64,000 bases of DNA from Algoriphagus taiwanensis (GTDB lineage Bacteria; Bacteroidota; Bacteroidia; Cytophagales; Cyclobacteriaceae): NCBI RefSeq assembly GCF_036245645.1, contig NZ_BTPE01000005.1, forward strand, positions 62,001 to 126,000, written 5' to 3'. This document shows positions 14,760 through 23,459 of the stretch, one piece after another (positions within the stretch are counted from its first letter, which is position 1; each line of letters begins with the position of its first letter). The notes below the pieces were generated by a model that was given only the letters and a program-made list of their open reading frames with translations, was not told the DNA's origin and searched no databases. A program made the position numbers and the translations under genes.

Positions 14760-16721
14760 CTATTCAATTGGTACCGTGATAATTGCAACCAATCCACTAT
14801 CAGGACTTGATTCATAATTGACAGTCCCTTTGATCAGATCCAATCTGTGGCGAATATTCATCTGCCCATGTCCGTCCGATTTCTCTTCAGCCAATCCTTT
14901 TCCATTGTCCTCCACAAGCAGCGTCAGCTTATTTTTCAGCCTCAATAGCTGAACAGTCACAAAATCGGCCTGAGAATGCTTTAAAATATTGTTTAAAAGC
15001 TCCTGAAGCACTCGATAAACGCTGATTTCAATTCGCTCTTCGAGTCGATCTTCCATATCGTGATGCTCAAATTCATATTGAATTTCTGAATACTGGAAGG
15101 TATTTCGGAGTAAATCCTCGGCTGCTTTTACCAGTCCATCTTCCATCAATGCACGAGGCATCATTTGATGGGATATCTGACGGATTTCATCTGCCGACTT
15201 TGAAAATTTCTCTGTAATATCAAGCAGTTGGTATTGAACTTCGGGATCTGCTTTTTTCTGAAGATTTTGAAGTCCTAGCTTCAGAACCGAAAGCTGTTGG
15301 CCGATTCCGTCATGCAAATCCTTACTTATTCGCTTCCGTTCGTCCTCAGTCGCTTGGATTACGGCATCAAATCCTCTCTCTTTCTCATCAATAATTGCCT
15401 GCTGCAAGGCAGCTTTTTGTCTGGAGCGATTTCGTTGATAAATGAATGTCCCACCCAGCACGAGTATCACCAACCCAGACAGCAAATAGGTCAATTGGGA
15501 ATTACGAACCGCCAAAGTTGCTTTTTGGGTTTGAATCTCTACCTCCTTTTCGGCAAGCTGTTTTTCCTTTTCCGAAGTCTCATATTTGAGAAGGAGATCA
15601 TTGACATTTTTGATGTTATCGGATGACTTTAGGGAATCATCCAGCTCTTTAAAGGCCTTGAAATACGCCAGAGCATTGGCTGTATTCCCGGTTTCCTCGT
15701 AAAGCTCCGCCAAATTCTCTCTCACTGACTTGAGATACTGACGGTCATTGTACAGATTACAGAGTCTTTCTGCCTCCTTCATCTCAGCAATGGCCTGAGA
15801 ATATTGTTTTCTAAAGGCCAAAATTTCAGACCGATTGATCAGCCCTTCCAACTTACCCATAGGATAATCCACCTCTTCCGACAGATCGATGCACTCCTGA
15901 AAAAGCCGGTAGGCCTTTTCCCTTTCTCCCTGATTCTTCAAAGCTAAGCCCTGATTGTTCTTTGCCGCAATCACTCCATAGGGAAATCCAACTTGCTCAT
16001 AGATACCCTCCGCTTCCGTAGCGATCCCCAGCGCCAAATCAGAAGAATCCATTCCTATGTAGGCATTGCTTAAGTTTAAAAGTGCGTGGGCATTATTGAT
16101 CTGATAGGAAGAAGGTATAGCAACAGCCATTTTGGTGTATTTGACGGCATTAGGCCAATCCTCCAAGGAGAGATAATTCTTTCCAATGTTATTATACACA
16201 CTATTGAGCAAGGCGTCTTTACTTTCCTTGTTGTCCAAAAGCTCACCGTATTCTATGGCTTTGAGCAGGTACTCGATTGCTTCATCGTACCGATTCATCT
16301 CATTTAGCGCATTGGCCCGATTATTCATTACTCTCGCCAAATCCCCATTACTTTTCAATCGCTCATACACTACTTCTGCACTGTCCAAATAGGGCAAAGC
16401 CAAATCCAGATCCCGAAGGCCTAAGGCCACAAAAGAAAAATCCATGTAAACCTTCCCCAGAAGAGAATCCTGAACTTGATCTTGAAAATGCTCTTTTATG
16501 TAGGCACCCTCCTGTCTGTAGTAGTAAAATGCTGAGTCGTATGCCTGAACTGACTCATAATAACGCCCTAAATTCTTATACCCCTCCACGACCTGAAAGG
16601 GCTCATCTTTTTGTTGAAACTCCAGAAGTGCATTGACTAAACTGTCGGTCTGTGCCAGAGAAGAAAAACTTATTCCCAGCATCAATCCCCAAAAAGAACA
16701 GATGTGTTTTCTCCAATTCAT
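14760..16721 (-). CDS. TPR-containing sensor histidine kinase (HisKA_3)
   Basis: 653 residues from the ATG at 16719-16721, which opens a signal-peptide-like stretch (MNWRKHICSFWGLMLGISFSSLAQ). Residues ~30-370 are tetratricopeptide-type helical repeats in the periplasm, then a coiled coil (EKEKQLAEKEVEIQTQKATL), one membrane helix (~410-428), and a cytoplasmic kinase: His470 in RISKDLHDGIGQQL, N-box LLNNILKHS and the ATP-lid motif VEDNGKG. The class is the HisKA_3/NarX-like group that pairs with LuxR-type regulators, and the partner gene follows with no gap. TPR sensors of this plan are common in Bacteroidota; the signal is unknown. Confidence 0.9.
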   Translation of the reverse strand: MNWRKHICSFWGLMLGISFSSLAQTDSLVNALLEFQQKDEPFQVVEGYKNLGRYYESVQAYDSAFYYYRQEGAYIKEHFQDQVQDSLLGKVYMDFSFVALGLRDLDLALPYLDSAEVVYERLKSNGDLARVMNNRANALNEMNRYDEAIEYLLKAIEYGELLDNKESKDALLNSVYNNIGKNYLSLEDWPNAVKYTKMAVAIPSSYQINNAHALLNLSNAYIGMDSSDLALGIATEAEGIYEQVGFPYGVIAAKNNQGLALKNQGEREKAYRLFQECIDLSEEVDYPMGKLEGLINRSEILAFRKQYSQAIAEMKEAERLCNLYNDRQYLKSVRENLAELYEETGNTANALAYFKAFKELDDSLKSSDNIKNVNDLLLKYETSEKEKQLAEKEVEIQTQKATLAVRNSQLTYLLSGLVILVLGGTFIYQRNRSRQKAALQQAIIDEKERGFDAVIQATEDERKRISKDLHDGIGQQLSVLKLGLQNLQKKADPEVQYQLLDITEKFSKSADEIRQISHQMMPRALMEDGLVKAAEDLLRNTFQYSEIQYEFEHHDMEDRLEERIEISVYRVLQELLNNILKHSQADFVTVQLLRLKNKLTLLVEDNGKGLAEEKSDGHGQMNIRHRLDLIKGTVNYESSPDSGLVAIITVPIE

Positions 16722-16816
16722 GGTTGGTAGTGGTTTTCCCAATCTCGGAAAATAAAAAAATTGAAATAAAAAGCGGTAGTCCAACCCAAAAAGGTGCTGT
16801 GAAAGGGGATTTCTCC

Positions 16817-16852
16817 CCGAAAACCGGGAGGAAAATCACCGAAAACCGGGAG
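16817..16852. promoter_or_regulatory. Two direct repeats in divergent promoter region
   Basis: CCGAAAACCGGGAG occurs at 16817-16830 and 16839-16852, exactly 22 bp apart, so both lie on the same face of the helix. They sit between the divergent kinase gene (start 16721) and the secreted-protein gene (start 16904). Paired sites at two helical turns suit a dimeric activator such as the adjacent NarL-type regulator. Confidence 0.5.
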
Positions 16853-16903
16853 AATAAAAAAAATTATCGATGAGAAATTTGAATCAACAAAACACTCAAA
16901 GCA

Positions 16904-18535
16904 ATGATCAAGAAATTAACACTCGCACTCTTCTTGGGAATCATGGGGATGCACTCCTCCTACGCCCAAGAAATCACCTCCAATGAAATGGAGATCCCTT
17001 TAAGTCCCAATGCAGAAAAAGCCGCGCAGAAGGGCCTGCTCTTCAATGGAGGCTCTTTCTGGAATGACGACATGACCGAACTCTACAACTTCTTCCTCTA
17101 CCAGGACAAAAAAGAAGGGCTGATGTTTTTGGAAGTAACAACAGACGACTCCGGCAAAGTAATTTCATCTTCCGAAGAGCCGTACAAGGAATCCAGTCTT
17201 TCCAAATTCGCAAACTTAAGTCCAGAACCCATGCTGGCTGGCACAAAAATGCCCGATAATCTGGCTGGAAAAGAATTCGGTTATTTCCAAAAGACTGTAC
17301 TGGCAGGCAAACCCAAATTGAACATCGGGAAGTTTGAAAACAGGTATTACAATGATTTGTGGGCTGGCTATAAGTTCAAGAAAGATGATCAAATCCAATT
17401 GGACGACAAATTTTGGCCTTTTGTCTCCTTTGCCTTGCAAGGTAAAGGAGTTGACAACCAAAACTATCAAACCCGAAGAATGAACCGCTTTCTACGTGCA
17501 TTAGATGGCGAAACGGATTACATTCCTTTGGATGGGAAAGCATTTATTGCAGGTTTGATGGCTTCCTCTGATCCGCAATACATTTCAGGTGTGTACGACA
17601 TGAGCACCAAAACCTGGGATAATCAGGTGATTACCAACATGGAATCGGCTCCCATTGGAATAACCTATTCTCAAACGCCCTATGGAGTTTTGGCACTCGT
17701 GTCCCAAGGCACTAAGGATGACAGCGATTTGATGGCTATTCGAATGGATCCGCAAGGAAATATTTTAAAGCAAATTCCACTTCCATTTGCTGAAGGCCCT
17801 AAAAAAAGACCCACGGTGGATGTGAAAATCATGGATGCCGGTACCGCACAATTTATTATTGCACCCTTCTATCCTGATGGACTGAATAAAAACCCAAGTA
17901 TTGCCATCTACAAGATTGAGGACGACTTGGTTTTTGCAAAGCAAATTTTCAACACGGATATCGAGGCCAAATTGCAAATCCCAGCAGGTTCAAAAGCGAA
18001 AATAAAGGATTTAAATGTCGCTTCAGTTGAAAACATCACCGAACTTTCCAATGGAGATTATATGGTTAGCTTCGCTAATCAGCGGACGCCAATTTCAACG
18101 GTAATACTTCAGCTTTCGCCTCAAGGTGATTTGAAAACAGCATACCTGACTGAAGAAATCGAGGGAGATAACAATGATCCTGTTCGCTTAATCGGGAAAA
18201 ACCCAATTCATTTACCATCTGAAATTTTTGAAGTGAATGGGTCAGTATATGCCTTGATCCGAAGCGTTCCAGCTGAGTTGGAACAAGGAATCCATGCCTC
18301 TCAAGAAGATTTCGGAAGTGTTCTGAAAATTACTACCGTACGAATGGATGAAGTGATGGCTCTAGCAAAGATTTTTAAAATAGATCCTCAAAGCATGAAA
18401 ATATCCAGCGCTTATGATTTTGACGAACAACTACTTGTTGGAACGATTCCGTATCTGGTTGCACCAACCGGCAAGCTTATCTTCAAAACTTTGGATCCGA
18501 AAAAACGAGCCCGCAAGCAAATGGTTCTTCACTGA
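16904..18535 (+). CDS. Secreted protein of unknown function
   Basis: 543 residues with a signal peptide (MIKKLTLALFLGIMGMHSSYAQ). The mature part has many short beta-prone segments with repeated patterns such as FNGGSFWNDDMTELYNFFLY, GVLALVSQGT and FEVNGSVYALIRS, giving the impression of a repetitive beta-propeller-like protein, but no family is recognised. No T9SS C-terminal domain is evident; the end is basic (DPKKRARKQMVLH). It is divergent from the TPR kinase/NarL regulator pair, with a 22-bp-spaced direct repeat upstream, so control by that pair is plausible. Followed by a hairpin terminator. Confidence 0.75.
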   Translation: MIKKLTLALFLGIMGMHSSYAQEITSNEMEIPLSPNAEKAAQKGLLFNGGSFWNDDMTELYNFFLYQDKKEGLMFLEVTTDDSGKVISSSEEPYKESSLSKFANLSPEPMLAGTKMPDNLAGKEFGYFQKTVLAGKPKLNIGKFENRYYNDLWAGYKFKKDDQIQLDDKFWPFVSFALQGKGVDNQNYQTRRMNRFLRALDGETDYIPLDGKAFIAGLMASSDPQYISGVYDMSTKTWDNQVITNMESAPIGITYSQTPYGVLALVSQGTKDDSDLMAIRMDPQGNILKQIPLPFAEGPKKRPTVDVKIMDAGTAQFIIAPFYPDGLNKNPSIAIYKIEDDLVFAKQIFNTDIEAKLQIPAGSKAKIKDLNVASVENITELSNGDYMVSFANQRTPISTVILQLSPQGDLKTAYLTEEIEGDNNDPVRLIGKNPIHLPSEIFEVNGSVYALIRSVPAELEQGIHASQEDFGSVLKITTVRMDEVMALAKIFKIDPQSMKISSAYDFDEQLLVGTIPYLVAPTGKLIFKTLDPKKRARKQMVLH

Positions 18536-18831
18536 GAGAGCAAGTATTGCTTTGAGGCTAGGCTCCTCGGTGGTCAGAGAGAGAGGACTTTTGTCCTCCT
18601 CTCTTTCTTCTAAAAGCAAACCTTGAAGGACTCTTCATCAGTTAAAAACAGAATTCTTCTAGATATCTTTTAGCCTTTTTACTTTTTGGATTCAGTAAGT
18701 TTTAATCAATTGAAATGAGGTTTAATTTGATTTTTCAACTTCAGATTTTGCGGGGAAAAAATTTTTATCAAAAAAGTAGTTGATGTGAATCCGATTCGTA
18801 TTTTCGCTTCAAATTCAATCCCATCATTCCT
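18536..18831. other. Spacer of 296 bases with one terminator
   Basis: Apart from the hairpin at about 18576-18612 nothing with gene-like features is seen. The second half is AT-rich and probably holds the promoter of the gene at 18832. Confidence 0.4.
18576..18612 (+). terminator. Hairpin terminator after 16904 gene
   Basis: GAGAGAGGAC and GTCCTCCTCTC pair around a TTTT loop with one bulged base, followed by TTTCTTCT. It lies about 45 bases after the stop. Confidence 0.6.
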
Positions 18832-19512
18832 ATGAAGAAAACATCCTCTTTCCTTTTTCTTTTTATCCTTTTTGGAATCCACTCCGCCTTCTCCCAAATC
18901 AAAGCTGTAACCGAAAACGGAGACACCATCTATGTCTACAATGACGGTACCTGGAGCTATGAACTCAGGGAATCTTCCAGTCAGTCAGGGTCTATGGATT
19001 TCCTCAATGAAATTGTAGAGGTAGAAACCATCGACGCTTCCTTCACCACGCCTGCAAGCTCCAAAGACAAGGTGAAAAATGCCATGGATCAGTTTCAGAT
19101 CTTCTTCAATTCGGAAGACTGGAGACGAGTCCCTCCCGCTACACTGAATGACGAGGCCGAATTCGCTTTTGAATCCAAGTTCTCGGATGTATGGAGTGTG
19201 GTCATCTCTGAGGAAACACCCATCGAAAAAGAGACGCTGTTTAAAATCGCCCGCAAAAATATGGAAGACAATACCGGGACCAAACCGGAAACCATCAGCC
19301 TGACCCAGTTCAAAGTGAACGGACAGGATATTCTTAGAGGGGTACTTAGAGCCAGCTTCTCAGGAATCACCTTCGTGTTTGACACCTATTATTATTCAGA
19401 TGAGCGGGGTTCGGTCCAGTTTACCACTTGGTCAAGCGAAGCGGTTTGGAAAAAGAACGAGGAAAAAATCCAAGACCTTCTGAAAGGTTTCGAGGTAATC
19501 GGATTAGAGTAA
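18832..19512 (+). CDS. Secreted protein with 'ENGDTIYVYNDGTW' motif
   Basis: 226 residues, signal peptide MKKTSSFLFLFILFGIHSAFSQ. Directly after cleavage comes AVTENGDTIYVYNDGTWSYE, a motif I have often seen at the start of small secreted Bacteroidota proteins of unknown role. The rest (about 70-226) is a compact alpha/beta domain with FNSEDWRRVPP, IARKNMEDNTG and SGITFVFDTYYYSDE. ATG start. It converges with the FAD oxidoreductase gene; a large hairpin element lies between. Function unknown. Confidence 0.75.
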   Translation: MKKTSSFLFLFILFGIHSAFSQIKAVTENGDTIYVYNDGTWSYELRESSSQSGSMDFLNEIVEVETIDASFTTPASSKDKVKNAMDQFQIFFNSEDWRRVPPATLNDEAEFAFESKFSDVWSVVISEETPIEKETLFKIARKNMEDNTGTKPETISLTQFKVNGQDILRGVLRASFSGITFVFDTYYYSDERGSVQFTTWSSEAVWKKNEEKIQDLLKGFEVIGLE

Positions 19513-19535
19513 TTACCTGATTTCCCGGTAAAATC

Positions 19536-19668
19536 AAAAAAGGGGCTGTCTCAAAAGTGAAGTTTGTCACATTGAGCGAAGTCGAAATGTCGTCCGGAAA
19601 GCTGGAAATGGCCTTCGACTCCGCTCAGGCTGACAACGAAACGATTTATGAGACAGCCTCTTTTCTTT
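19536..19668. repeat. MITE-like long hairpin, also bidirectional terminator
   Basis: AAAGGGGCTGTCTCA at the left end pairs with TGAGACAGCCTCTTTT at the right (19649-19664). Inside, a nested imperfect repeat pairs TTGTCACATTGAGCGAAGTC (from about 19562) with GACTCCGCTCAGGCTGACAA (to about 19637). The whole ~130-base element can fold as one long stem. It lies exactly between two convergent stops, where its A/T flanks would terminate transcription both ways. Elements of this kind are dispersed in Bacteroidota genomes; whether it is mobile cannot be told from one copy. Confidence 0.65.
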
Positions 19669-19697
19669 TAATCCTATCTACTCTTCCGAGTCAAATC

Positions 19698-20363
19698 TTA
19701 TTTTTCAAACACAATCGCCTCGGGATTGGCTCCCAATTCTTCCAGACTTTTACTCACCGCGTCAATCATCGGCTGGGGACCGCTGAGGTAGAATTCCTGA
19801 GAGAAATCGGACACATTCTTTTCCAAAAAGGCCTTGTCCACCCGACCGTATTCATGGCCGCTTTTTTCCTCCTGATCCAAAAGAGAAATAAAATCCTCCC
19901 CTAAATTCTCACGAAACCAATCTTCCAGAATGACATCATTGGAGGTTTTGTTTGCAAAAAAGAGCCGATTGCCCTTGAGTTTCCCTTTCTCCAGAATATC
20001 TCTGAAAATGGCAATAAAAGGCGTAATCCCAGCCCCTCCTGCGATGAAAGTTCCTTTTCCTTTGTATTGGATGGCACCCCAGGACTCATCGACAATCAGC
20101 TCATCTCCAACCTGAAGTGAATCTATCTTTTTGGTCACCCCATCATGATCGTGATAGGATTTGATCACAAATTCCAAGTGATCCTCATCAGGCAGGGAAG
20201 TGAAAGTAAATGGCCGCTTTTCTTCCCGATACCCATCTTGATTGATGGCCACTTCACAGGCTTGACCGGGTGTAAAAGAATACCCTTTGGGCTTTTCTGC
20301 CTTATACCGTTTGACATCATGAGTCAGGGACTCAATCTCAAGAATTTTTACAACGTCTGACAT
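19698..20363 (-). CDS. Ferredoxin/flavodoxin-NADP reductase-like FAD protein
   Basis: 221 residues from the ATG at 20361-20363; a 33-codon extension lacks any similarity to the family. The FAD-binding barrel shows the pattern KRPFTFTS (R-x-F-T-S in place of RxYS) and PGQACEVAI; the NAD(P)-binding half shows GTFIAGGAGITPFIAIFRDI and the closing YLSGPQPMIDAVSKSL. There is no iron-sulfur domain, so it is a bare ferredoxin-reductase-type module that would pass electrons from NAD(P)H to a separate partner. It is alone on its strand. The exact partner is unknown. Confidence 0.82.
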   Translation of the reverse strand: MSDVVKILEIESLTHDVKRYKAEKPKGYSFTPGQACEVAINQDGYREEKRPFTFTSLPDEDHLEFVIKSYHDHDGVTKKIDSLQVGDELIVDESWGAIQYKGKGTFIAGGAGITPFIAIFRDILEKGKLKGNRLFFANKTSNDVILEDWFRENLGEDFISLLDQEEKSGHEYGRVDKAFLEKNVSDFSQEFYLSGPQPMIDAVSKSLEELGANPEAIVFEK

Positions 20364-20572
20364 AAAAATGAAGGTTTGATACAATAATATAAGCCTCCTA
20401 AACCCAGATTGTTTGATTGATTTGAGCAATCCCGCATTTACAACCGCTTTTCCATTCTCCATGCCCTACAACCCAAAATCAGTTTGGGATTGGAAAGAAT
20501 TGGGTAACTTCCCCCTATCAAAAGCCTGATTTTACCCTCAGGAAAAGCTTACCTATCTTAAACTTACCCCCT

Positions 20573-21472
20573 ATGAAAAAAACAACTTATCGCCTTTTCT
20601 TGGCGGCCTCTTTAGCCCTGAGCGTACTCTCCTGCGGCCAAAAGACAGAAGAAACCACTGAAACCGAAGAAATGACTGAAACACCTACCCGATTTGGCGG
20701 ATTGGCACTTTACACCGTCAGAGACGCAATGGGACAAGATCCCAAAGGCACCCTTCAAGCAGTGGCCGATGCAGGCTATGGCTATGTGGAAGCTGCGGGC
20801 TATGCCGAAGGCAAATTCTACGGAATGGAGCCTGCTGAATTCAAATCTTACCTGGATTCCCTGGGCCTTCAGCCAAAAAGTACCCACATGGGTGGAGTGA
20901 CTCTAGACAATGCAGATGAGCAAATCGCTGCCTCCAAAGCTGCCGGATTTGAATACTTCGTCATCCCTGTGCCGCCTATGGGTATGTTTACCTTTGGCCC
21001 TGAAGGTTTGGGTATGAAAGGAACCAAGGAGGAACTCGTGAATATCCTGACTACCATCGGAGAAAAATGCTCCGCAGCCGGATTGAAGCTATTGTATCAC
21101 AACCATGATTTCGAATTCAAGCCTGGAGAGGATGGCAGCACAATTACCGACTATATCCTGCTAAATACCGACCCTGCTCATGTCAACTATCAAATGGACC
21201 TGTTTTGGGTAACTAAAGCCGGTGCAGATCCATTGGCCTACTTCGAAAAGTATCCCGGAAGATTCAAGGCTTGGCATGTAAAGGACATGAATGATGCAGG
21301 GGAATTTGCGCCGGTAGGCACAGGTAACATTGACTTCGCTCGGATTTTGGCAGAAAAGGATAAATCAGGGATGGTCTACTACCTCGTGGAGCAGGACAAT
21401 ACCTTTGACCTGAACCCCATGGAAGCCATCCAAATCAGCCATAGAGGCTTGGAAAAGTATGGTTTTCAATAA
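20573..21472 (+). CDS. Sugar phosphate isomerase/epimerase-like lipoprotein
   Basis: 299 residues. Lipoprotein signal with lipidated Cys21 (ALSVLSCGQK) and an acidic Thr/Glu linker, then an AP-endonuclease-2-like TIM barrel: FGGLALYTVRDAM, YVEAAGYAEG, LLYHNHDFEF (metal-binding His), YQMDLFWVTKAG, KAWHVKDMN (metal-binding His) and YLVEQDNT. These are the xylose-isomerase-like barrel motifs (PF01261) seen in exported Bacteroidota sugar epimerases, often linked to 3-keto-glycoside metabolism. ATG start, own terminator downstream. The substrate is inferred only as a sugar derivative. Confidence 0.85.
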   Translation: MKKTTYRLFLAASLALSVLSCGQKTEETTETEEMTETPTRFGGLALYTVRDAMGQDPKGTLQAVADAGYGYVEAAGYAEGKFYGMEPAEFKSYLDSLGLQPKSTHMGGVTLDNADEQIAASKAAGFEYFVIPVPPMGMFTFGPEGLGMKGTKEELVNILTTIGEKCSAAGLKLLYHNHDFEFKPGEDGSTITDYILLNTDPAHVNYQMDLFWVTKAGADPLAYFEKYPGRFKAWHVKDMNDAGEFAPVGTGNIDFARILAEKDKSGMVYYLVEQDNTFDLNPMEAIQISHRGLEKYGFQ

Positions 21473-21494
21473 TCGTTTTTAAAGGAAAAATCAG

Positions 21495-21526
21495 AAAAGC
21501 CAGTGTTCGACACTGGCTTTTATTTT
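21495..21526 (+). terminator. Rho-independent terminator
   Basis: AAAAGCCAGTG-TTCGA-CACTGGCTTTTATTTT: a perfect stem with a short loop and T-rich tail, 23 bases after the stop of the epimerase-like gene. Confidence 0.88.
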
Positions 21527-21679
21527 ATCCGACTTTTCCTTTTTTCTCCTCCCTCCATTCACCCATGACCAGAAAATAGCGCCTTTTATCCTAAAAATAG
21601 GCCACTTTCCCATGAATTAGCCTTTATATTTGGCCTTTCTCATCCATTCTCCGATCGGGAGAATCATAAAATCCAATTC

Positions 21680-23077
21680 ATGGAAGAAATTATCAGTACC
21701 ATCAACGGGCTCATTTGGAGCAATGCTTTGATATTGCTTTGTCTGGGTGCCGGCATCTATTTTTCAATTGTCACCAGGTTTGTTCAGGTCCGCTATTTCA
21801 GAGAAATGATCAAACTGCTCTTTGGAGGAAAATCATCCGAGCAGGGAGTGTCTTCTTTTCAGGCTTTTGCCTTGGCACTATCGGGAAGAATCGGCACCGG
21901 AAATATCGCCGGAGTAGCCACAGCCATTGCCATGGGCGGACCCGGAGCAATCTTTTGGATGTGGATCATTGCTTTCTTGGGTTCGGCTTCGGCTTACATT
22001 GAAGCAACTTTGGGTCAGATTTATAAGGAAGTCAAAGACGGGCAATACCGTGGCGGCCCGGCATTTTACATCGAAAAAGGCCTCGGAATCAAATGGTACG
22101 CGATGGTCTTTGCCGTGGTGACCATCATCAGTATGTCCATGCTTTTGCCAGGGGTGCAGAGTAACAGCATCGCATTGAGTATGGACAATGCCTTTAAAAT
22201 CCCGGTGGAAATCACCGGCGGGGTAGTCGTGGTCTTCCTTGCGCTGATCATTTTTGGTGGAATCAAGCGGATAGGCAAAGTAGCCGAACTGGTGGTTCCT
22301 TTTATGGCCTTTGGCTATATCCTGATTGCTGTGATCATCATGGTGCTAAACTTCCAGGAAATCCCTGCTGTAATCAGCCTGATCGTGCGCTCGGCATTCA
22401 ATCTGGAATCTGCCTATTCCGGAGTATTTGGCTTGGCGATCGCTTGGGGGATCAAAAGAGGAATCTACTCCAACGAAGCCGGACAGGGTACTGCACCACA
22501 CGCAGCCGCCGCTGCAGAGGTAAGCCATCCTGCAAAGCAGGGCTTGGTTCAGGCTTTTTCGGTTTACATCGACACGCTTTTTGTATGCTCCGCCACAGCC
22601 TTTATGATTCTCTTTACCGGGCAATACAATGTACTCAATCCGGAAGGGGGATTTATCGAAGAAAACCTTCCCGGAATCAGCTTTGGTCCCGAGTTTACCC
22701 AGATGGCCATCGCCACCCATTTTCCAGTACTGGGAGCGGGTTTTATAGCTATTGCTTTGATGTTTTTTGCCTTCACCACCATCATGGCCTACTACTACAT
22801 CGCAGAAACCAATCTGAGTTATTTGCAAAAAGGCAGCAAGCAAAAGTGGCCTGTTTATGCCCTGAGAGCCTTGATTTTGGTGGCTACATTTTATGGCTCG
22901 ATCCGCACGGCTGAGGTCGCCTGGACCTTGGGTGATATCGGCGTGGGACTGATGGCTTGGCTGAATATCGTGGCCATTTTGCTTCTGAGAAAACCAGCCC
23001 TAAACGCACTGAAAGACTACAAAAAGCAAAAGGATGCCGGCAAAGATCCGGTGTTTGATTTTAAGGATGTGGATTGA
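21680..23077 (+). CDS. Sodium:alanine symporter (AGCS family)
   Basis: 465 residues, about eleven membrane helices. Family signatures include FQAFALALSGRIGTGNIAGVATAIAMGGPGAIFWMW near residue 60-95 and GIKRGIYSNEAGQGTAPHAAAAAEVSHPAKQG in the middle, both diagnostic of AGCS amino acid:cation symporters. It would take up alanine or glycine with sodium at the inner membrane. ATG start. No neighbouring gene points to a specific pathway; the preceding gene is separated by a strong terminator. Confidence 0.92.
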   Translation: MEEIISTINGLIWSNALILLCLGAGIYFSIVTRFVQVRYFREMIKLLFGGKSSEQGVSSFQAFALALSGRIGTGNIAGVATAIAMGGPGAIFWMWIIAFLGSASAYIEATLGQIYKEVKDGQYRGGPAFYIEKGLGIKWYAMVFAVVTIISMSMLLPGVQSNSIALSMDNAFKIPVEITGGVVVVFLALIIFGGIKRIGKVAELVVPFMAFGYILIAVIIMVLNFQEIPAVISLIVRSAFNLESAYSGVFGLAIAWGIKRGIYSNEAGQGTAPHAAAAAEVSHPAKQGLVQAFSVYIDTLFVCSATAFMILFTGQYNVLNPEGGFIEENLPGISFGPEFTQMAIATHFPVLGAGFIAIALMFFAFTTIMAYYYIAETNLSYLQKGSKQKWPVYALRALILVATFYGSIRTAEVAWTLGDIGVGLMAWLNIVAILLLRKPALNALKDYKKQKDAGKDPVFDFKDVD

Positions 23078-23459
23078 GGAGAGGGAGGTTGGAAAGTTGG
23101 TTAGGTGTCCGATGTCCGATGACCGATGCTCCGAAGGTCTCAGCACAAGTGTCCGATGAAGGGAAAGGTAAGCTGAAAGTTTAAAGTGAGACACGAAGAG
23201 CCCCGTCGGGCTATTCCCCCCTTAAGAGCCTGTCCCGAACTTGATTCGGGAGGGGCTAGGGGGGTAAAGCTGGAAGGTGATTGAAAAATTGAAAGATTGG
23301 AAAATTTAAAAATTGCCAATTAGAATCAATTTGATAAATCTCAAAGATTCCTATATCCAATAAAGGGTAGATCATCCTCAGAATGTCGTAAATCCGAAAT
23401 CCGAAATCGTAATTTCCCAAGTAATCTGGTTATCTTAAAACCTCCCAAAATAACCTGAC
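23078..23459. other. 382-base spacer of degenerate repeat words
   Basis: No gene. It contains GTCCGATGTCCGATGACCGA (from 23106), hairpin AGCCCCGTCGGGCT at about 23200, a hairpin TCCCGAA-cttga-TTCGGGA (23232-23251) followed by a G-rich run, and a string of 'attgaaaaattgaaagattg' words from 23280. Related words recur at 27050-27090, 30255-30570 and 36745-36905. Confidence 0.6.

Noticed and set aside
16817..16852. Direct repeats as a mobile-element footprint
   Set aside because: Only two 14-bp copies phased at 22 bp in a divergent promoter region; a regulator-binding pair is the simpler reading.
19557..19904. 115-codon frame running from the hairpin element into the FAD reductase gene
   Set aside because: Begins inside the hairpin repeat and then reads antisense to the reductase.
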